Positions 1 to 5,975 of a stretch of DNA of 6,019 bases are shown here, one piece after another. A program made the position numbers and the translations under genes. Numbering within the stretch: the stretch's first letter is position 1; the number at the start of each line of letters is the position of its first letter. Origin of the DNA: an uncultured Bacillaceae bacterium (GTDB taxonomy: Bacteria > Bacillota > Bacilli > Bacillales > Caldibacillaceae); assembly GCA_937934645.1 (NCBI GenBank), contig CALGYZ010000006.1:1-6019 (forward strand), read 5' to 3'. The notes under the pieces were generated by a model. The model searched no databases, was not told the origin of the DNA, and saw nothing but the letters and a program-made list of their open reading frames with translations.

Positions 1-88
1 GGACGAAAAAACGGACACAATCCCCTTCATGTAACGATAATTCATTTTTATACCAATTTAATGCTTTATTCGACACCTTAATTTGCAT
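1..88 (-). CDS. yneR: HesB/IscA-like protein, YneR type (partial, N-terminus only)
   Basis: This is the start of a minus-strand gene running off the left edge. Translation from the ATG at 88-86 gives 29 residues, beginning MQIKVSNKALNWYKNEL and ending GDCVRFFV. I recognise this as the N-terminus of the small (about 95-residue) HesB/IscA-superfamily proteins of the Bacillus YneR type, which share an 'A-x-x-W-[FY]-K-x-E-L ... GD-x-VRFFV' opening. The start is fixed by a good Shine-Dalgarno site (GAGGTGA, on the minus strand just upstream). The superfamily includes A-type iron-sulfur carriers. The YneR branch has no firmly established role, and the cysteine region lies outside the window, so cluster binding cannot be judged here. 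A likely promoter and two Rex/Fnr-like palindromes lie upstream, hinting at redox or oxygen control. The family call is fairly sure; the function is not. Confidence 0.8.
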   Translation of the reverse strand, partial: MQIKVSNKALNWYKNELSLHEGDCVRFFV

Positions 89-110
89 TGTTCATCACCT
101 CAAAAATACA

Positions 111-126
111 TGTGAAACATTTCACA
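111..126. promoter_or_regulatory. Rex/Fnr-like operator palindrome 1
   Basis: TGTGAAACATTTCACA is a perfect 7+7 dyad around a CA centre. It fits the Rex consensus core (GTGAA-N4-TTCAC) and also the CRP/Fnr pattern TGTGA-N6-TCACA, and sequence alone does not separate them. It lies between the proposed minus-strand -10 element (143-151) and the yneR start, at roughly +11 to +26, a position typical of repression. Binding is inferred. Confidence 0.6.
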
Positions 127-142
127 TTAAGTTCTTGAGATT

Positions 143-151
143 AGTATACCA
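143..151 (-). promoter_or_regulatory. extended -10 promoter element for yneR
   Basis: On the minus strand this reads TGGTATACT, a TGN motif directly followed by TATACT (5 of 6 to TATAAT). No good -35 hexamer lies 16-18 bp upstream, as is common for extended -10 SigA promoters. It would start transcription near 136-137, giving a leader of about 50 nt before the yneR ATG. Confidence 0.5.
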
Positions 152-190
152 TAAAGCTTTTTTCCGGCGGCTAAAAATAATTGACCAGTT

Positions 191-206
191 TGTGAATTTT
201 TTCACT
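191..206. promoter_or_regulatory. Rex/Fnr-like operator palindrome 2
   Basis: TGTGAATTTTTTCACT has the same GTGAA-N4-TTCAC architecture as the palindrome at 111-126. With the preceding T (190) it reads TTGTGAA-N4-TTCACTT, close to the Rex consensus. It also matches the TGTGA-N6-TCACT form I recall for Bacillus Fnr. Its centre (198.5) is about 61-62 bp upstream of the inferred yneR start point, a classic class I activator distance for CRP/Fnr proteins. The role is inferred. Confidence 0.5.
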
Positions 207-524
207 TATCTTTCCACCGGTCCGATTCTGTGTAAAATGGCGGATTTTGTATCCGTTTATTGAATCTCAGAGATGTTTTATACGATTATTCCTATTGCAG
301 TAATGGAAATCTTTGTTTAAAATATATTACCAACCGGAAAGTTTCATTATTTTTCAGATTTGCATTGAAAAAGATTGTGAGGGCCGGTCAATGTTCGATG
401 GATAGAGCCGGCTTTATTTGTGTCCGGAAATGCAACCGCTCACAAATTTTGCCCGGCACATCCGGACAATCCGGGACCGGGAAAGAAGAAAACAGATTTT
501 TTTCAGGTTTGCTAAAGATTATTT
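207..524. other. intergenic stretch without a supported gene
   Basis: This gap holds no open frame with a Shine-Dalgarno site or recognisable protein. The plus-strand frame opening at TTG 260 is low complexity and overlaps the yfhF start out of frame. A TAAAAT hexamer at 233-238 could be a -10 but lacks a convincing -35. Weak GC-rich stems (GCCGG 383-387 with CCGGC 408-412; CCCGG 452-456 with CCGGG 471-475) have long loops and no clean U-tract, so I do not call them terminators. Confidence 0.5.
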
Positions 525-533
525 TGTTATGCT
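525..533 (+). promoter_or_regulatory. possible extended -10 promoter for yfhF
   Basis: TGTTATGCT is a TGN plus a TATGCT hexamer (4 of 6 to TATAAT), about 40 bp before the yfhF start. No clear -35 is present. This is the best candidate in the 100 bp upstream, but it is weak. Confidence 0.3.
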
Positions 534-572
534 TTTTTGAGAAGGAATTTGAAATAACAGGCGGGGATAAAA

Positions 573-1478
573 ATGAAAATCGTAATTGCTGGCGGAACCG
601 GGTTAATCGGGAGAAAATTAGCAGATTTCCTTGTGAAAAAAGGCCATGACGTGGTTGTTTTAACCCGGGGAACTGAACGTCCGGTAAACAATGTCACTTA
701 CGTTCCCTGGCTTTTGGAAGGGACAAGGCCGGAAAGAGAACTGCGGGGGGCGGATGTTTTTATTAACCTGGCCGGCATGTCCATCAATTACGGCCGCTGG
801 ACAGCGAAACAGCAAAAAGAAATCTACAACAGCCGGATGAAAGCAACGGAAGAACTTCTCCGGATTTTGGAAGTGCTCCCAGAAAAGCCTGATGTATGGA
901 TTAATGCGAGTGCCATCGGAATTTATCCGACGTCCGTAGATGCTGTATATACGGAACAGTCCAAGGAAAAGGCCGATAACTTTTTGGGAAAAACCGTAGC
1001 CGATTGGGAAAAGAGAGCGAAAACAGCGGAAAACTTCGGAGTCCGTACTGTATTCATGCGTTTTGGTCTCGTGCTTGATAAAGACGGGGGAGCGCTTCCG
1101 CTTATGGCGCTTCCATATAAATGTTTTGTCGGAGGGAGAGTCGGTTCGGGGACACAGTGGATTTCCTGGGTGCATATTATAGATGTCGTCCGGGCGATCT
1201 GGTTTGCCATAAAAAACATCCAGATCCGCGGACCGGTGAATGTAACCGCTCCGAACCCGCTGACCATGGAGGAATTCGGCAAAAAAATTGCCTCTGTTTT
1301 AAAACGGCCTCACTGGCTACCCGTTCCGGATTTTTTGTTGAAACTGGTGCTCGGAAAGAAAAGCATGCTTGTGCTGGAGGGGCAGTTTGTTTTGCCGAAA
1401 GTGTTACAGAGGGAAGGCTTTCAGTTTTTATATCCGACGGCTGATAAGGCGCTGGAAGATTTATATGGGACAGGCTAA
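573..1478 (+). CDS. yfhF: TIGR01777-family NAD(P)-binding epimerase-like protein (YfhF)
   Basis: A 301-residue protein of the extended short-chain dehydrogenase/reductase fold. The Rossmann nucleotide loop is at the very N-terminus (GGTGLIG, residues 7-13). NLAG follows at 65-68, NASAIGIYP at 111-119 (Ser and Tyr in the active-site region but no classic YxxxK), RFGLVL at 163-168 and a QWISWVHI segment at 195-202. The C-terminal part (about 245-297, ending GFQFLYPTADKALEDL) matches the DUF1731 domain that closes TIGR01777 proteins. Length is normal for the family. The start follows GGCGGGG at 560-566. The substrate is unknown; old labels such as 'cell division inhibitor SulA' for this family are unreliable. 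In B. subtilis yfhF neighbours recX, but no recX is visible here. It appears to be a single-gene unit, with a weak terminator after the stop. The family assignment is secure. Confidence 0.92.
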   Translation: MKIVIAGGTGLIGRKLADFLVKKGHDVVVLTRGTERPVNNVTYVPWLLEGTRPERELRGADVFINLAGMSINYGRWTAKQQKEIYNSRMKATEELLRILEVLPEKPDVWINASAIGIYPTSVDAVYTEQSKEKADNFLGKTVADWEKRAKTAENFGVRTVFMRFGLVLDKDGGALPLMALPYKCFVGGRVGSGTQWISWVHIIDVVRAIWFAIKNIQIRGPVNVTAPNPLTMEEFGKKIASVLKRPHWLPVPDFLLKLVLGKKSMLVLEGQFVLPKVLQREGFQFLYPTADKALEDLYGTG

Positions 1479-1485
1479 CATTGAT

Positions 1486-1511
1486 GCCGGACGGGCCGGT
1501 TTTTGTTTTTC
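1486..1511 (+). terminator. weak intrinsic terminator after yfhF
   Basis: CCGG (1487-1490) pairs with CCGG (1496-1499) around the loop ACGGG, with one extra G-U pair outside. It is followed by a T-rich run (1500-1510). The stem is only 4-5 bp, so efficiency is doubtful, but the position 8 bp after the yfhF stop and the U-tract fit. Confidence 0.4.
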
Positions 1512-1790
1512 CCGAAAGGAAGCCGCCGGTACGGTTGGTTTTTCATTTTTTATCCCTTTTCACAAATAAATCAGGGCTGAAGGATTTGGATCAGCCCGGA
1601 TCTGGCTTTAGTTCTTTTAAACTGGTTATTCTGGCTGTTTTTCTTGTCATTATGCTGCTTCTCACCGGATCCCGCATTCCCTTGCATACTTCTGCACTAA
1701 CTCCGGATTTGGATGGATTTTTCTTCAACTTCGTCATTTTCTATAAACTCCCCCGAAATGGAAAAAATAATGAGGCGGATTCCCGTAAAG
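1512..1790. other. intergenic region with a 7-bp inverted repeat
   Basis: The gap between yfhF and ampS contains GGGCTGA (1574-1580) and its exact complement TCAGCCC (1591-1597) around a 10-nt spacer. No T-run follows, so it is not a standard terminator. A 108-codon frame from 1481 has one hydrophobic stretch but no ribosome binding site and unconvincing composition, so I do not call a gene. Confidence 0.4.
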
Positions 1791-1818
1791 TTTCTTGCAG
1801 AATATAGCAAATTATGAT
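1791..1818 (+). promoter_or_regulatory. possible SigA promoter for ampS
   Basis: TATGAT (1813-1818, 5 of 6 to consensus) is preceded at 16 bp by TTTCTT (1791-1796), a poor -35. It would begin a leader of roughly 25-30 nt before the ampS start. It is the best candidate in the AT-rich 60 bp upstream. Confidence 0.35.
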
Positions 1819-1852
1819 GTGATAAGAATGATTAAAGATAGGAGGTAAACGT

Positions 1853-3097
1853 ATGGTTTTGCCAAATTTTAACAATTTGTTGCGAAAATATGCAAAATTG
1901 CTCGTGACAAAAGGAATCAATGTTAAACCGGGAGACTGGGTAAAGCTGACCATTGCGGTTGACCAGGCACAACTAGCCCGTTATATCACCGAAGAGGCCT
2001 ATGCATTAGGTGCGGAAAAGGTGATTGTGAAATGGACGGATGATGCAATCAGTAAGTTGCATTACCAGTATCAGCCGGAGGAAATCATGACCAATATTCC
2101 TCGATATGAAATTGATGAAGTGGAAGATCATATCCGCAACCACCGTGTCAGCCGGCTGTCCGTCATATCGAGTGATCCGGGGCTTTTGGATGATATTGAT
2201 CCTGCAAAGGTGGCCGCATATCAAAAAGCAGCTTCCCAAGCTTTTAAAACCCAGATGACCGCCACCCAAAACGATGAAATCAAATGGACCGTGGCAGCTG
2301 CGGCGGGTGTCGGATGGGCAAAAAAAGTTTTTCCCGATCTTTCCACAACGGAAGAACAAGTCGATGCACTTTGGGATCAAATTTTTAAAACTTGCCGCGT
2401 GTATGAAGATGATCCGGTTGCCGCCTGGGACAAACATGTTGCTGTTTTAAAAGAAAAAGCGGATAAACTGAATGAAATCCAGTTTAACGCCCTTCATTTT
2501 AAAGCTCCGGGAACGGACTTAAAGCTCGGTTTACCGGAAAATCATATTTGGGCCAGTGCCGGAAGTAAAAATCCGAAAGGGGAAATTTTTATTGCCAACA
2601 TGCCGACGGAAGAAGTGTTTACGGCTCCGGATACCCGACGCATCGACGGTGTGGTATCCAGCACGAAACCGCTCAGTTATGCAGGTTCGTTAATTGAAGG
2701 GATTGTGATCCGGTTTAAAGACGGGCAAATTGTCGATGTAAAGGCGGATAAAGGGGAAGAGGTCATCCGCAAATTAGTATTTGAAAATGAAGGTGCCCGG
2801 GGTCTCGGTGAAGTGGCCCTTGTTCCGGATCCGTCGCCGATTTCTCAATCGGGCATCACATTCTTCAATACGTTGTTCGATGAAAATGCGTCAAACCATT
2901 TGGCCATCGGTTCGGCATACCCGACAAACATCGAAGGCGGAACTGAAATGAGCGAGGAAGAGCTCCGGTCCAGGGGAATTAATACGTCCAATGTTCATGT
3001 GGATTTCATGATTGGATCAAAAAATATGGACATTGACGGTATTAAAAAGGATGGGACTGTGATTCCGGTATTCCGGAACGGTGATTGGGTCATTTAA
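1853..3097 (+). CDS. ampS: M29-family metallo-aminopeptidase (AmpS)
   Basis: A 414-residue cytoplasmic aminopeptidase of peptidase family M29 (AmpS/AmpT/PepS), which removes N-terminal residues from peptides using two metal ions. The N-terminal domain (about 1-120) opens with the typical 'LRKYAKLLVTKGINVKPGDWV'-like segment, quoted here only as family resemblance. The C-terminal half holds the expected metal ligands: Glu in PTEEVF (253/254), Glu320 in GLGEVAL, His349 in ASNHLAIG, Tyr356 nearby as the catalytic tyrosine position, and His382 with Asp384 in NVHVDFMIG. All appear intact, so the enzyme should be active. Length is normal for the family. The start follows a strong AGGAGGT at 1840-1846. 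No signal peptide is present. It is transcribed alone and ends in a terminator shared with the converging ytoQ. Members from thermophiles are heat-stable, cobalt- or zinc-stimulated enzymes. Confidence 0.95.
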   Translation: MVLPNFNNLLRKYAKLLVTKGINVKPGDWVKLTIAVDQAQLARYITEEAYALGAEKVIVKWTDDAISKLHYQYQPEEIMTNIPRYEIDEVEDHIRNHRVSRLSVISSDPGLLDDIDPAKVAAYQKAASQAFKTQMTATQNDEIKWTVAAAAGVGWAKKVFPDLSTTEEQVDALWDQIFKTCRVYEDDPVAAWDKHVAVLKEKADKLNEIQFNALHFKAPGTDLKLGLPENHIWASAGSKNPKGEIFIANMPTEEVFTAPDTRRIDGVVSSTKPLSYAGSLIEGIVIRFKDGQIVDVKADKGEEVIRKLVFENEGARGLGEVALVPDPSPISQSGITFFNTLFDENASNHLAIGSAYPTNIEGGTEMSEEELRSRGINTSNVHVDFMIGSKNMDIDGIKKDGTVIPVFRNGDWVI

Positions 3098-3125
3098 AAA
3101 GAGCGGGAAAGATCCCGCTCTTTTT
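3096..3125. terminator. bidirectional intrinsic terminator between ampS and ytoQ
   Basis: AAAAAGAGCGGGA (3096-3108) pairs perfectly with TCCCGCTCTTTTT (3113-3125) around the tetraloop AAGA. The A-run on one side and T-run on the other give a U-tail in both directions, so one hairpin serves the two converging genes. Its 5' arm overlaps the ampS stop codon, and the ytoQ stop is at 3132-3130, 4 bp beyond the 3' arm. Confidence 0.9.
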
Positions 3126-3129
3126 GCCA

Positions 3130-3570
3130 TTATTCATAAATGTATTGAATCACATCGAGGGCCTGGTCAATGGTTTCCACGGTCACATTGGCTTTATTGG
3201 AAAGCTCTTTTAACGGATGGATGAGTGATTCAGGACGGATGATGATCGTTGGTTTGCCCATGGCAATCGCCGTGCTGGCATCCATCGCGGTATTCCATTG
3301 CCGGTATTTTTCACCGAATAACGCAATGACGATATCCGCCTTCTGCATTAAAACCTGGGTACGGAAGTTGTTAATATCGGAAGCTTTGTCATCGCGGTAA
3401 AGCTTGTTCGGCTGTTCCCCTAAAATTTCTTCGCCGATTTGGTCGGAACGGTCATGATCGGTTTGCGGACCGACAAAGGTAAGCGATAAGTTCCTTTCCT
3501 TCGCTTTTTGTTTTACCTCATCCCGCCAATTATCATGGATTTGTCCTGCCAGGTACACAACAAGCTCCAT
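3130..3570 (-). CDS. ytoQ: YtoQ family protein (nucleoside 2-deoxyribosyltransferase-like fold)
   Basis: A 146-residue soluble protein of the YtoQ family, conserved in Bacillus and of unknown function. It opens with MELVVYLAGQIHDNWR, followed by VGPQTDHDRSDQIGE (33-47), ADIVIALFGEKYRQWNTAMD (78-97) and a glycine-bearing AIAMGKPTIIIRPES stretch (101-115). The V-Y-L-A-G start and the 'D-I-V-I-A-L-F' plus 'D-A-S-T-A-I-A-M-G-K-P' segments resemble the nucleoside 2-deoxyribosyltransferase superfamily, so a nucleotide-related activity is possible but unproven. The frame opens 10 codons earlier (ATG at 3600-3598). I chose the internal ATG (3570-3568) because GGAGGGA (minus strand, 3582-3576) sits 5 bp before it, inside the longer frame. 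The gene has its own promoter and diverges from yedE. Confidence 0.88.
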   Translation of the reverse strand: MELVVYLAGQIHDNWRDEVKQKAKERNLSLTFVGPQTDHDRSDQIGEEILGEQPNKLYRDDKASDINNFRTQVLMQKADIVIALFGEKYRQWNTAMDASTAIAMGKPTIIIRPESLIHPLKELSNKANVTVETIDQALDVIQYIYE

Positions 3571-3618
3571 TACGATCCCTCCAGAAAATTTTTCAACCAT
3601 TAATCAGCACGATAAATT

Positions 3619-3636
3619 GTGAAGTCTCCTATTCAC
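3619..3636. repeat. GTGAA-N8-TTCAC dyad in the ytoQ leader
   Basis: GTGAA (3619-3623) is the complement of TTCAC (3632-3636). The arms equal those of the palindromes at 111-126 and 191-206, but the spacer is 8 rather than 4 nt, so it does not match a Rex or Fnr site. It lies just downstream of the proposed ytoQ -10 and could be a leader hairpin, an operator, or chance. Confidence 0.3.
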
Positions 3637-3637
3637 C

Positions 3638-3666
3638 ATGTTACCAATATTTGTATAGCATATCAA
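3638..3666 (-). promoter_or_regulatory. probable SigA promoter for ytoQ
   Basis: On the minus strand, TTGATA (-35, 3666-3661) and TAACAT (-10, 3643-3638) are separated by exactly 17 bp. TGG immediately precedes the -10, forming an extended -10. Transcription would start near 3631, about 60 nt before the ytoQ ATG. Confidence 0.5.
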
Positions 3667-3690
3667 TTTTTACCAATGTTAAAAAAATGA

Positions 3691-3719
3691 TTGACATCAT
3701 GGAAAACCGGTATTAATAT
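3691..3719 (+). promoter_or_regulatory. SigA promoter for yedE
   Basis: A consensus -35 TTGACA (3691-3696) is followed after 17 bp by TAATAT (3714-3719, 4 of 6). Transcription should start near 3726, giving a leader of about 65 nt. This is the best -35 in the window. Confidence 0.65.
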
Positions 3720-3739
3720 ATATGTACAATAAAATATAT

Positions 3740-3758
3740 AAGATTACTAGGAATTAAG
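3740..3758 (+). promoter_or_regulatory. possible sulfur-control operator in the yedE leader
   Basis: The leader contains AAGATTACTAGGAATTAAG, just downstream of the inferred start point. The GGAATTAA part (3750-3757) resembles what I remember of CymR sites, the Rrf2-family repressor of sulfur and cysteine genes in Bacillus. The position suits a repressor and a YeeE/YedE transporter suits that regulon. My recall of the motif is incomplete, so this is a hint only. Confidence 0.2.
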
Positions 3759-3790
3759 TTTGTATTTTTAACATAGAAAGGAAGGAAACG

Positions 3791-4987
3791 ATGAGTGTTC
3801 AAAATCCTGCCATTCATACGCAAACGAAATTGAAAACAAAGCCGAAGCGGATTAACCGGAAGATTACGCTGTTCACGTTAGCGCTGTTTATGATCGGCTT
3901 TTTCTTTTTGGCAAGCGCCTTTTCCTATAAGCAGGCCTCGATCTTCCTGATTGCCGGAATTCTGGGCTTGACGTTATACCATGCCCATTACGGCTTTACA
4001 AGTTCATTCCGGGCTTTTATCACGACCGGAAGCGGCAAGGGAATCCGGGCACAAATGTATTTATTTCTTATCGCCAATCTGTTGTTCCTTCCGGTGATGT
4101 TGATTACCGGTGCCAGCGGATCGGTTTCCCCGGTGGGATTGTCAGTGATCATCGGGTCATTCATTTTTGGAATCGGCATGCAAATTGGTGACGGTTGTGC
4201 TTCAGGAACATTGTATCATCTCGGGGGCGGTGATTTGCGCGGCGTTCTGACCTTGATTGGTTTTATCATCGGCTCGGTCATCGGCAGTGCCCATTTTGCC
4301 TGGTGGATGGCCACCCCGAATATTGGACCGGTTTCTTTTCTTGAAACATTCGGCAGTGCCGGCGGACTCCTTTTTAACGTTCTCATCATGGTCATTGTTT
4401 TTGCTGTAACGGTCATTATTGAAAAACGCCGGACTGGCCGGGTGGAATCCCTCCGTCCCGAAAAACCGCTCAATTGGCGGACTTGGATCAGCGGTCCATG
4501 GCCGCTTGTGATCGGTAGCGTAATATTAGCCATCGGGAACACACTGTATTTAATCATTACTGGAAAAGCCTGGGGCGTTACTTCCGCTTTTGCGCTATGG
4601 GGTGCAAAAATAGCGCAGGCTTTGGGAATGGATGTGACGAAGTGGGAATACTGGCAAACACCGGCCAATGAAGCCGCATTGAACAGCAGTATTTTCAATG
4701 ATATTACATCTGTATCGAATTTCGGGCTGATTCTCGGTGCACTCCTTGCTCTCGGATTGAGCGGTGGTGCTGCCCGCTATCTGCGCAAAATTCCTGTGCA
4801 AACCATTGTGGGCTTGTTAATCGGCGGGATTTTAATGGGTTACGGTGCACGGATTGCATTCGGATGCAATATCGGTGCCTACTTCAGCGGAATTGCATCA
4901 TTCAGCCTGCACGGCTGGGTTTGGATGGTCTTTGCCATGCTCGGCAGTATCATCGGTGTCAAATTGCGACCGGTATGCCGGTTGTAA
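3791..4987 (+). CDS. yedE: YeeE/YedE-family membrane transporter (sulfur compound import)
   Basis: A 398-residue polytopic membrane protein of the YeeE/YedE (DUF395, PF04143) family. A basic N-terminal tail (1-24) is followed by about ten hydrophobic segments (for example 27-45, 48-66, 90-107, 114-132, 150-168, 190-210, 236-257, 308-328, 336-356, 374-391). The family repeats carry matching cysteine motifs: GMQIGDGCASGTLY (Cys136) and GARIAFGCNIGAYFSG (Cys359). Characterised YeeE (TsuA) relatives import thiosulfate with help from such conserved cysteines, and others are linked to sulfur or selenium metabolism, so the exact substrate is open. An extra Cys396 lies in the C-terminal RPVCRL. The start follows AAGGAAGG (3778-3785). 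No TusA or rhodanese-like partner, often adjacent in other genomes, follows here. A strong terminator isolates it from cas6. Sure of the family, unsure of the substrate. Confidence 0.9.
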   Translation: MSVQNPAIHTQTKLKTKPKRINRKITLFTLALFMIGFFFLASAFSYKQASIFLIAGILGLTLYHAHYGFTSSFRAFITTGSGKGIRAQMYLFLIANLLFLPVMLITGASGSVSPVGLSVIIGSFIFGIGMQIGDGCASGTLYHLGGGDLRGVLTLIGFIIGSVIGSAHFAWWMATPNIGPVSFLETFGSAGGLLFNVLIMVIVFAVTVIIEKRRTGRVESLRPEKPLNWRTWISGPWPLVIGSVILAIGNTLYLIITGKAWGVTSAFALWGAKIAQALGMDVTKWEYWQTPANEAALNSSIFNDITSVSNFGLILGALLALGLSGGAARYLRKIPVQTIVGLLIGGILMGYGARIAFGCNIGAYFSGIASFSLHGWVWMVFAMLGSIIGVKLRPVCRL

Positions 4988-5031
4988 CCGTCTGCCGGAT
5001 GGAAAATTTGATCGGTAAGAATAAGTGTTTC

Positions 5032-5067
5032 AGGCCGGGGAATCCCTTCCCCGGTCTAATTCTTTTT
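5032..5067 (+). terminator. strong intrinsic terminator after yedE
   Basis: AGGCCGGGGAA (5032-5042) pairs with TTCCCCGGTCT (5047-5057) around the loop TCCC: 11 bp with one G-U pair. It is followed by a T-rich stretch reaching TTTTT at 5063-5067. It separates the yedE transcript from cas6. Confidence 0.88.
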
Positions 5068-5090
5068 AAAGCCCGGACGAAAATTACCGT

Positions 5091-5119
5091 TTTACTAGAT
5101 CGGGAATAAAGCTTATAAT
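5091..5119 (+). promoter_or_regulatory. SigA promoter for cas6
   Basis: A perfect TATAAT (5114-5119) lies 17 bp after TTTACT (5091-5096, 4 of 6 to TTGACA). The start point would fall near 5126, leaving a short leader of about 25 nt. It lies between the yedE terminator and cas6, so cas6 is expected to be transcribed independently of yedE. Confidence 0.7.
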
Positions 5120-5150
5120 ATTTAATAATATGAACTTTCAGGTGAAATCA

Positions 5151-5903
5151 ATGCGGATCAAAGTGACCTTACAAGCAAAAGAAAAGTATTTAAAGATTCC
5201 GGCAAACTACCAATATATGCTGCAGGGATTTATATATCGGCAATTGGCCGGAGATCCGGACTTTCAAGCATTTTTGCATGAAACCGGTTATCAGTATGAG
5301 AAAAGGAAATTTAAAGCATTTACATATAGCAGGTTATCCGGCAAAAGCTTTTACGATCAAAAACGGAAGCAGCTGATTTTTGAAGGACCGGTGACGCTGT
5401 ATATCGGTTCTGCTGTGTCCAAGTTTATCCAGTTATTGGGGCAGTCATTATTGTTAAGCGATGAATTCATCTTTCACCAGACGAAAATGACCATGGAAGC
5501 ATTACAATATGAAAAGGAACCGGAGATCAATGGGGAAAAAGTAAAGATCAAAATGTTGTCTCCGGTTACGGTATATAGTACATTTGAAACCGCCCAAGGA
5601 AAAAAGCGGACTCAATATTACAATCCGTATGATCCGGCATTTTCATCCTTGATCGCCGAAAATGCACGAAAAAAATATGAAGCGTTCCACAAAAAAACGT
5701 ATGACGGACAGGTCGTCATACGCCCGGTGAACGTAAAAATAAAGGATAAAGTTGTAACGAAATTTAAAAATATTTACATCAACGCATGGAATGGTATTTA
5801 TGAGCTGAAAGCACCACAAGAGGTCATCCGCTTTTTATACGACAGCGGGATTGGCGGCAAAAACAGTCAGGGTTTCGGGATGTTTAAGATCCTCAACGAT
5901 TGA
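5151..5903 (+). CDS. cas6: Cas6 CRISPR RNA-processing endoribonuclease
   Basis: A 250-residue Cas6-family protein, the metal-independent RNase that cuts CRISPR precursor RNA inside each repeat for type I and type III systems. The hallmark is the C-terminal glycine-rich loop GIGGKNSQGFG (residues 233-243), fitting G-h-G-x5-G-h-G. The start MRIKVTLQAK and the 'Y-x-Y-M-L-Q-G-F-I-Y' helix (20-29) are typical. His43 (in FLHETGY) is in the right region for the catalytic histidine, with Tyr22/Tyr29 and Lys51/Lys53 as possible partners. An upstream in-frame ATG at 5130 would add 7 residues but has no ribosome site. The ATG at 5151 follows AGGTGA (5140-5145) at 5 bp, so I prefer it. Length is normal. 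No other cas gene is in the window, and a repeat-like element lies 72 bp downstream. Confidence 0.92.
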   Translation: MRIKVTLQAKEKYLKIPANYQYMLQGFIYRQLAGDPDFQAFLHETGYQYEKRKFKAFTYSRLSGKSFYDQKRKQLIFEGPVTLYIGSAVSKFIQLLGQSLLLSDEFIFHQTKMTMEALQYEKEPEINGEKVKIKMLSPVTVYSTFETAQGKKRTQYYNPYDPAFSSLIAENARKKYEAFHKKTYDGQVVIRPVNVKIKDKVVTKFKNIYINAWNGIYELKAPQEVIRFLYDSGIGGKNSQGFGMFKILND

Positions 5904-5975
5904 TCGACGCTGGTGTTTAGACCTAAACCACGCATATGATTCCGATGTTTTACAATATGGTTAAAATTGGCAAAT
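5904..5975 (+). other. short AT-rich leader-like stretch between cas6 and the candidate repeat
   Basis: These 72 bases contain no gene. A small dyad, GTTTAG (5915-5920) with CTAAAC (5923-5928), lies just after the cas6 stop without a U-tract. TACAAT (5951-5956) and TAAAAT (5962-5967) resemble -10 hexamers, but neither has a matching -35. The stretch could be the leader of a CRISPR array transcribed rightward, though that is only positional inference. Confidence 0.3.

Noticed and set aside
383..412. GCCGG/CCGGC stem as a terminator
   Set aside because: A 5-bp stem with a 20-nt loop and only an interrupted T-run; no upstream gene on that strand needs it.
260..649. 129-codon plus-strand frame upstream of yfhF
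   Set aside because: It opens with TTG without a ribosome site, has no recognisable protein features and runs into the yfhF coding region in another frame.
660..1282. Two minus-strand frames opposite yfhF
   Set aside because: They lie entirely over a well-supported gene and show no family features; they are shadows.
1481..1807. 108-codon plus-strand frame with one hydrophobic stretch
   Set aside because: No Shine-Dalgarno site, it starts inside the probable yfhF terminator, and the residue composition looks non-coding.
2006..2437. Minus-strand frame opposite ampS
   Set aside because: Antisense shadow of a conserved peptidase gene without a ribosome site.
3571..3600. N-terminal extension of YtoQ from the ATG at 3600
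   Set aside because: The Shine-Dalgarno site lies inside this extension and points to the ATG at 3570; the extension also has no family match.
4864..5109. Plus-strand frame overlapping the end of yedE, considered as a frameshifted C-terminus
   Set aside because: YedE already reaches normal length with an ordinary ending, and the alternative frame spans the terminator hairpin with no family resemblance.
5130..5150. Seven-residue extension of Cas6 from the ATG at 5130
   Set aside because: There is no ribosome site before it and it lies only a few bases after the inferred transcription start; AGGTGA at 5140-5145 supports the start at 5151.
5913..5932. GTTTAG/CTAAAC dyad after cas6 as a terminator
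   Set aside because: A very tight loop, an AT-rich stem and no following U-tract.
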